A stretch of DNA of 7,742 nucleotides from an uncultured Clostridia bacterium. GTDB taxonomy: Bacteria > Bacillota > Clostridia > Oscillospirales > Acutalibacteraceae. Below the pieces are notes generated by a model that saw only the letters and a program-made list of their open reading frames with translations, made no database searches and was not told where the DNA came from. The first letter of the stretch is position 1, and the number at the start of each line of letters is the position of its first letter. The stretch lies in the NCBI GenBank assembly GCA_947626485.1, contig CANQSG010000095.1:1-7742 (forward strand). The letters run 5' to 3'. Both the position numbers and the translations under genes were made by a program. Below are positions 5,159 through 7,742 of the stretch, in pieces.

Positions 5159-6444
5159 TTTTTAGATGTCGGGGTTGCCGACATCTTTTTTGTTAGGGCG
5201 TCGAGGTCGGTCAGGTCGCCGATGAGGGTGATGCCGCAGAGGGCGGCGTTGCGGTAGGCGAGGCGGCGCAGGGTGCCGGCGGCGGGGTCGCGCTGCTCCT
5301 CGACGGTGACGTCTTCGGTCGGCGCGGCGGGGTCGCCGAGGACGAAAACGGAGGTTCCGAAGCCGGTGAAGGAGAGCGGATTGCTGCCGGGCGTGAAGCT
5401 GCGGGCGTCGCCTGCCGCGTTGGCGCCCGCCGTCTCCCCCATCGCCGCCGCTTCGTTCCAGAGGCCGCAGCCCGTGCCGTCGAGCTCGGCGCAGTCGCCG
5501 CAGGCGAAAATATTTTCTTCCGACGTTCGCATGCCGGCGTCGACCTTCACGCCCCTGCCGACCGCCAGCCCGGCCTCGGCGGCGATCTTACTGTTGGCGC
5601 GCACGCCGCAGGAAAAGACGACGAGGTCGGCGGGCAGGCGTGTCCCGTCGGCGAGCGAGACGCCCGTCACCCGTTCCCGCCCGGTCAGGCCGGTCACCGA
5701 AGCGGACAGCCGGGTGGGAACGCCCTGCGCTTCGACCAGCGATCGCAGGAATCCCGCCGACGCGGGGTCGAGCTGCCGCCCCATGAAGCGGTCGGCGGCT
5801 TCGACGACCGTCACGACCAGCCCCGCCCGGCGCAGCGCCCAAGCCGCTTCGAGCCCGAGCACCCCGCCGCCGATGACGACGGCATTGGCCGCACCCGGCA
5901 GCGCGCGGGCGAGCGACGCCGCGTCAGCCAGGCGCCGCACCGTGAAGACGCCGGGCAGATCGCTGCCGGGCAGGGGCGGCAGGAAGCACTCCGCGCCGAG
6001 CGCGTAAATACATTTCGAATAGGAAAAGCAGGTGCCGTCGTCGAGTGTGACCTCCCGCCGCGCCGGGTCGAGCGCCCGCACGGTGCGGCCGAGGACGAGG
6101 TAGATCTTCTGCAATGCGTACCAGTCGGCGTCGTGCACCGCGAGATGCTCGTCGACCGCCGCCCCCGGCAGCGATTTCGTCAGCATCGGGCGGCGATAGG
6201 GCGAGACCGGCTCGTCGGAAACGAGGACAATGCCCGCCGTGCGGTTGCGGGTGCGGATCGCCTCGGCAGCCCGCAGCCCGGCGATGCCGCCGCCGAGGAT
6301 CAAGAACCGCTCGGCGCTGTCGGCGCGGGGCGGGGCGGCCTTCCCGCTTTCCACCGGGACGAACTGATCGGGTCCGGCGCCGCAGACGGGACAGACCGTA
6401 ACGCCGTCCTCGAACACCGCGCCGCAGAGCAGACATTTTTGCAT
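5155..6444 (-). CDS. Rubredoxin-like domain fused to FAD-dependent NAD(P)H oxidoreductase
   Basis: The 429-residue protein starts with a short rubredoxin-like knuckle pair, C4-LL-C7 and C18-PV-C21. It is followed by a class of flavoprotein related to NADH:rubredoxin and nitrite reductases. The FAD-binding motif is GGGIAG (51-56) and the NAD(P)H-binding motif GGGVLG (192-197). A late FAD contact is FACGDCAE (313-320). In this family electrons pass from NADH through FAD to rubredoxin and on to peroxide- or oxygen-reducing partners. The fused domain suggests internal transfer to the iron site. There is no redox CxxC at the flavin, so it is not a thioredoxin reductase. The start is fixed by AAGGAGGG (6458-6451). 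The last codons form a plus-strand terminator in antisense. The exact electron acceptor is not shown. Confidence 0.9.
   Translation of the reverse strand: MQKCLLCGAVFEDGVTVCPVCGAGPDQFVPVESGKAAPPRADSAERFLILGGGIAGLRAAEAIRTRNRTAGIVLVSDEPVSPYRRPMLTKSLPGAAVDEHLAVHDADWYALQKIYLVLGRTVRALDPARREVTLDDGTCFSYSKCIYALGAECFLPPLPGSDLPGVFTVRRLADAASLARALPGAANAVVIGGGVLGLEAAWALRRAGLVVTVVEAADRFMGRQLDPASAGFLRSLVEAQGVPTRLSASVTGLTGRERVTGVSLADGTRLPADLVVFSCGVRANSKIAAEAGLAVGRGVKVDAGMRTSEENIFACGDCAELDGTGCGLWNEAAAMGETAGANAAGDARSFTPGSNPLSFTGFGTSVFVLGDPAAPTEDVTVEEQRDPAAGTLRRLAYRNAALCGITLIGDLTDLDALTKKMSATPTSKK
5164..5191 (+). terminator. Plus-strand terminator inside the 3' end of the oxidoreductase gene
   Basis: AGATGTCGG (5164-5172) pairs with CCGACATCT (5178-5186) around GGTTG and is followed by a T run to 5191. 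It would stop glycosyltransferase read-through. Its bases also encode the final residues of the opposing gene, so the convergent units overlap at the signal level. Confidence 0.75.
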
Positions 6445-6458
6445 AAAGCGCCCTCCTT

Positions 6459-6480
6459 AAATAAAAATAATGCTTTATTT
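6459..6480. promoter_or_regulatory. AT-rich inverted repeat at the oxidoreductase start site
   Basis: AAATAAA (6459-6465) is mirrored by TTTATTT (6474-6480) with eight bases between. It covers the predicted start of transcription and early leader of the oxidoreductase gene. It could be an operator for a redox-responsive repressor, but it does not clearly match the PerR or Rex consensus. Confidence 0.35.
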
Positions 6481-6482
6481 GT

Positions 6483-6511
6483 ATCATACTACGGCGGGGC
6501 GAAAAAAGCAA
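6483..6511 (-). promoter_or_regulatory. Promoter of the rubredoxin-oxidoreductase gene
   Basis: On the minus strand TTGCTT (6511-6506) and TATGAT (6488-6483) are separated by 17 bases. Initiation near 6476 gives a leader of about 30 bases containing the AAGGAGGG ribosome site. Confidence 0.65.
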
Positions 6512-6640
6512 CCGTCTTTGTCGTTTTTCTTTTCCGGCAAAGCGAGGGCGAAAAACGGCGGGAAAGCGGTTAAAAATTTCACAAAAAGAGTTTTTCGGTT
6601 TTTCGATTTTTGTCAAATTGCAAGAAATTCGCGGGAGGCG

Positions 6641-6669
6641 TTGCATTTTGCCGAAAGCTATGGTAAACT
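6641..6669 (+). promoter_or_regulatory. Promoter of the ilvB leader
   Basis: TTGCAT (6641-6646) and TAAACT (6664-6669) are 17 bases apart, with an extended -10 TGG immediately upstream (6661-6663). Initiation near 6676 places the leader-peptide ribosome site about 13 bases into the transcript. The preceding intergenic stretch 6512-6640 shows nothing further. Confidence 0.55.
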
Positions 6670-6701
6670 GATAAAAACAAAGTTCAACAGAGGCCATTTT
6701 T

Positions 6702-6836
6702 ATGAACGCATTGTTTACGCTTGCCAACCTTCGACTTATCCTTGCCGTTATCCTACTCGTACTTGTACGAATTAGCAGCGATAGCGTTGTTCGTTATGCC
6801 GGCATGCGCAAGGAAAGTTGTCAATCGGTTCGCTGA
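6702..6836 (+). CDS. ilvB leader peptide (44 residues, attenuator)
   Basis: The ORF begins MNALFTLAN, eight bases after AGAGG, and ends at TGA (6834-6836). Residues 10-24 read LRLILAVILLVLVRI, with 12 of 15 being Leu, Ile or Val; further Val codons follow at 29-30 and 43. Such peptides in enteric ilv and corynebacterial ilvB leaders serve only to sense charged tRNAs. The codons used include CTT, CTA, GTA and ATC; CTT and CTA contrast with the CTC/CTG preference of ilvB itself, which could sharpen stalling. The peptide could in principle be a small membrane protein, but its position before a terminator and ilvB argues for a leader. Confidence 0.82.
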   Translation: MNALFTLANLRLILAVILLVLVRISSDSVVRYAGMRKESCQSVR

Positions 6837-6876
6837 ACAGGCGGAGCAAAAAACCGAGACAGGATACAAACTTTCG

Positions 6877-6911
6877 AGCCTATGGTTTAACGAACAACCA
6901 TAGGCTTTTTT
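6877..6911 (+). terminator. Attenuator terminator upstream of ilvB
   Basis: AGCCTATGGTT (6877-6887) pairs perfectly with AACCATAGGCT (6896-6906) around an eight-base loop and runs into six T (6906-6911). It lies 41 bases after the leader-peptide stop and 29 before the ilvB start, so it decides read-through into ilvB. Confidence 0.92.
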
Positions 6912-6940
6912 GTTTCTCGAAAAAAGAAAGGGATTGGAAC

Positions 6941-7742
6941 ATGATGGAACTCAACGGCGCACGAATTTTGGTGGAGACCCTCATCGAGCAGGGCTGCGAG
7001 GTCGTATTCGGCTATCCGGGCGGCTCGGTGCTCAACATCTACGACGAGCTGTACCTGAACGCCGACCGCATCAAGCACGTCATCTCGGCGCACGAGCAGG
7101 GCGCGGCGCACGCCGCCGACGGATACGCCCGCGCGTCCGGCAAGGTCGGCGTGGTGCTGGCGACGTCGGGCCCCGGCGCGACGAACCTCGTCACCGGCAT
7201 CGCCAACGCCTACCTCGACTCGGTGCCGATGGTCGCCATCACGGGCAACGTCTCCTGCAACCTCATCGGGCGCGACAGCTTCCAGGAGGTCGACATCATG
7301 GGCATCACGATGCCCGTCACGAAACACAATTATATTGTAAAGGACACGGCAAAGCTGGCAGACACGGTGCGCGAGGCCTTTGCCATCGCGAAATCGGGGC
7401 GACCCGGTCCGGTGCTCATCGACATCCCGAAGGACGTGCAGATTCACACCGCGCCCTACGAACCCGCGCCGGTCGTCGCGCCCTTCCCCCACCCCGCCCT
7501 GCGGCAGGCCGACGTCGACGAGGCACTCTCCCTTATCCGCGCCTGCCGGCGACCCTATGTGTACTGCGGCGGCGGCGTGGTGACCCGGGAAGAGAACTAC
7601 GCCCCCCTCCACCAGAACGGCGTCATCATCCATGTGACCCGGAGCCTGGGGAGCCTGCCCACCAAGGGCCGGCCCATCTCCCAGAGCACCGACCTGGGGG
7701 AGCTGTGGCAGCGGCGGGCCCCGCTGTATGCCCGCTTCGCCG
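6941..7742 (+). CDS. ilvB: Acetolactate synthase large subunit, N-terminal part (partial; 3' end chimeric)
   Basis: Acetolactate synthase joins two pyruvates, or pyruvate and 2-oxobutyrate, using thiamine diphosphate and FAD; it is the first common step to valine, leucine and isoleucine. The N-terminal domain is clear: VVFGYPGGSVLNIYDEL (21-37), the catalytic glutamate E52 in SAHEQGAAHAADGYARASG, LATSGPGATNLVTG (73-86), FQEVDIMG (114-121) and GPVLIDIPKDVQ (156-167). The middle FAD domain should begin after RRPYVYCGGGVV (203-214). There the sequence leaves the family and continues as shikimate kinase (separate entry). The frame is open to the window edge. ATG at 6941 has AAAGGG at 6927-6932; a second ATG follows at 6944. 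Expression is probably set by the upstream attenuator. Residues 1-214 are secure; the remainder is probably not the native gene. Confidence 0.93.
   Translation, partial: MMELNGARILVETLIEQGCEVVFGYPGGSVLNIYDELYLNADRIKHVISAHEQGAAHAADGYARASGKVGVVLATSGPGATNLVTGIANAYLDSVPMVAITGNVSCNLIGRDSFQEVDIMGITMPVTKHNYIVKDTAKLADTVREAFAIAKSGRPGPVLIDIPKDVQIHTAPYEPAPVVAPFPHPALRQADVDEALSLIRACRRPYVYCGGGVVTREENYAPLHQNGVIIHVTRSLGSLPTKGRPISQSTDLGELWQRRAPLYARFA
7568..7742 (+). other. Shikimate kinase-like C-terminal segment joined in frame to ilvB
   Basis: From about residue 215 of the open frame the translation reads TREENYAPLHQNGVIIHVTR, followed by LPTKGRPISQSTDLGELWQRRAPLYARFA. This is the pattern of the second half of shikimate kinase: the GGGVVTREENY turn, the RxLxxLPTxGRP lid region and the DLxELxxxRxPLYxxFA helix. 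It has no place in acetolactate synthase. Arginine codons are CGG in five of six cases here, against mostly CGC before the join, and CTG dominates for leucine. The join lies within GGCGGCGGCGTGGTG (7568-7582), coding the Gly-Gly-Gly-Val-Val present in both families. An assembly chimera is more likely than a real fusion. Confidence 0.8.

Larger units (their letters stand above)
6676..6940 (+). promoter_or_regulatory. Branched-chain amino acid attenuator leader of ilvB
   Basis: The transcribed leader holds, in order, a ribosome site (AGAGG, 6689-6693), a Leu/Ile/Val-rich leader peptide (6702-6836), a small hairpin TCGGTT/AACCGA (6825-6830 with 6852-6857) and a strong terminator (6877-6911). The arrangement is that of ribosome-mediated attenuation: slow translation of Leu/Ile/Val codons should favour read-through into acetolactate synthase. 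GTTGTTCGTTA (6786-6796), just after the Leu/Ile/Val run, is perfectly complementary to 6888-6898. That second stretch includes the terminator loop and the first three bases of its right arm, so the pairing is a candidate antiterminator. No T-box sequence (GGGTGGNACCGCG-like) was found. The mechanism is inferred from layout only. Confidence 0.8.

Noticed and set aside
5273..6007. Plus-strand reading frame (244 codons) opposite the oxidoreductase
   Set aside because: Low-complexity Ser/Pro/Arg/Ala composition, antisense to clear FAD and NAD motifs, no ribosome site.
6676..6940. T-box riboswitch upstream of ilvB
   Set aside because: No T-box antiterminator consensus or specifier-loop arrangement was seen; a translated Leu/Ile/Val-rich peptide explains the region better.
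6887..7633. Minus-strand reading frame (248 codons) opposite ilvB
   Set aside because: It mirrors the acetolactate synthase codons and crosses the suspected false join; no recognisable domain.

Overview
The window looks like chromosomal DNA of a GC-rich member of the Clostridia (Oscillospiraceae/Ruminococcaceae-like). The evidence is consensus sigma-A promoters, AGGAGG ribosome sites, U-tract terminators, a BlaI/BlaR1-type regulatory pair, a rubredoxin-linked NADH oxidoreductase, and small palindromic repeats between gene clusters. The genus cannot be read from the sequence alone.

Layout. (1) 1-185 holds a bidirectional terminator and a copy of a short palindromic repeat. (2) 186-3090, minus strand, is a tightly packed three-gene operon: a BlaI/MecI-type repressor, then a BlaR1-like M56 membrane metallopeptidase, then a small multi-spanning membrane protein. 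It starts at a promoter covered by two copies of a TACA-N2-TGTA operator inside a perfect 17-bp inverted repeat. No beta-lactamase is present, and the BlaR1-like protein lacks the penicillin-binding SxxK sensor motif. (3) 3091-3740 holds terminators, a degenerate tRNA 3'-end fragment, repeats, and an intact tRNA-Ser(GGA) with its own promoter and terminator. (4) 3743-5009, plus strand, is a GT4-type glycosyltransferase behind a perfect consensus promoter; its 3' end is folded into a terminator. (5) 5017-5158 is an array of very short hairpins with three-base loops separated by (A/G)CATCAT spacers. (6) 5155-6444, minus strand, is an FAD/NADH oxidoreductase with an N-terminal rubredoxin-like zinc/iron ribbon. 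(7) 6641-6940, plus strand, is an attenuator: promoter, a 44-residue leader peptide packed with Leu/Ile/Val codons, and a strong terminator before the next gene. (8) 6941-7742 is the start of acetolactate synthase (ilvB), running off the window.

Two points deserve most attention. First, the ilvB leader is a ribosome-mediated branched-chain amino acid attenuator, not the T-box that is common in Firmicutes. An 11-base complement between the end of the leader-peptide region and the terminator loop offers an alternative fold. Second, at about 7568-7582 the acetolactate synthase reading frame turns, in frame, into the C-terminal part of a shikimate kinase. The switch lies exactly at a Gly-Gly-Gly-Val-Val stretch shared by both families, and codon choice changes there. 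This is most simply a chimeric join at the contig edge, so the last roughly 165 bases should not be trusted as part of ilvB without read-level support.

The operon at 186-3090 is visibly more AT-rich than the genes to its right, which suggests a separate origin.
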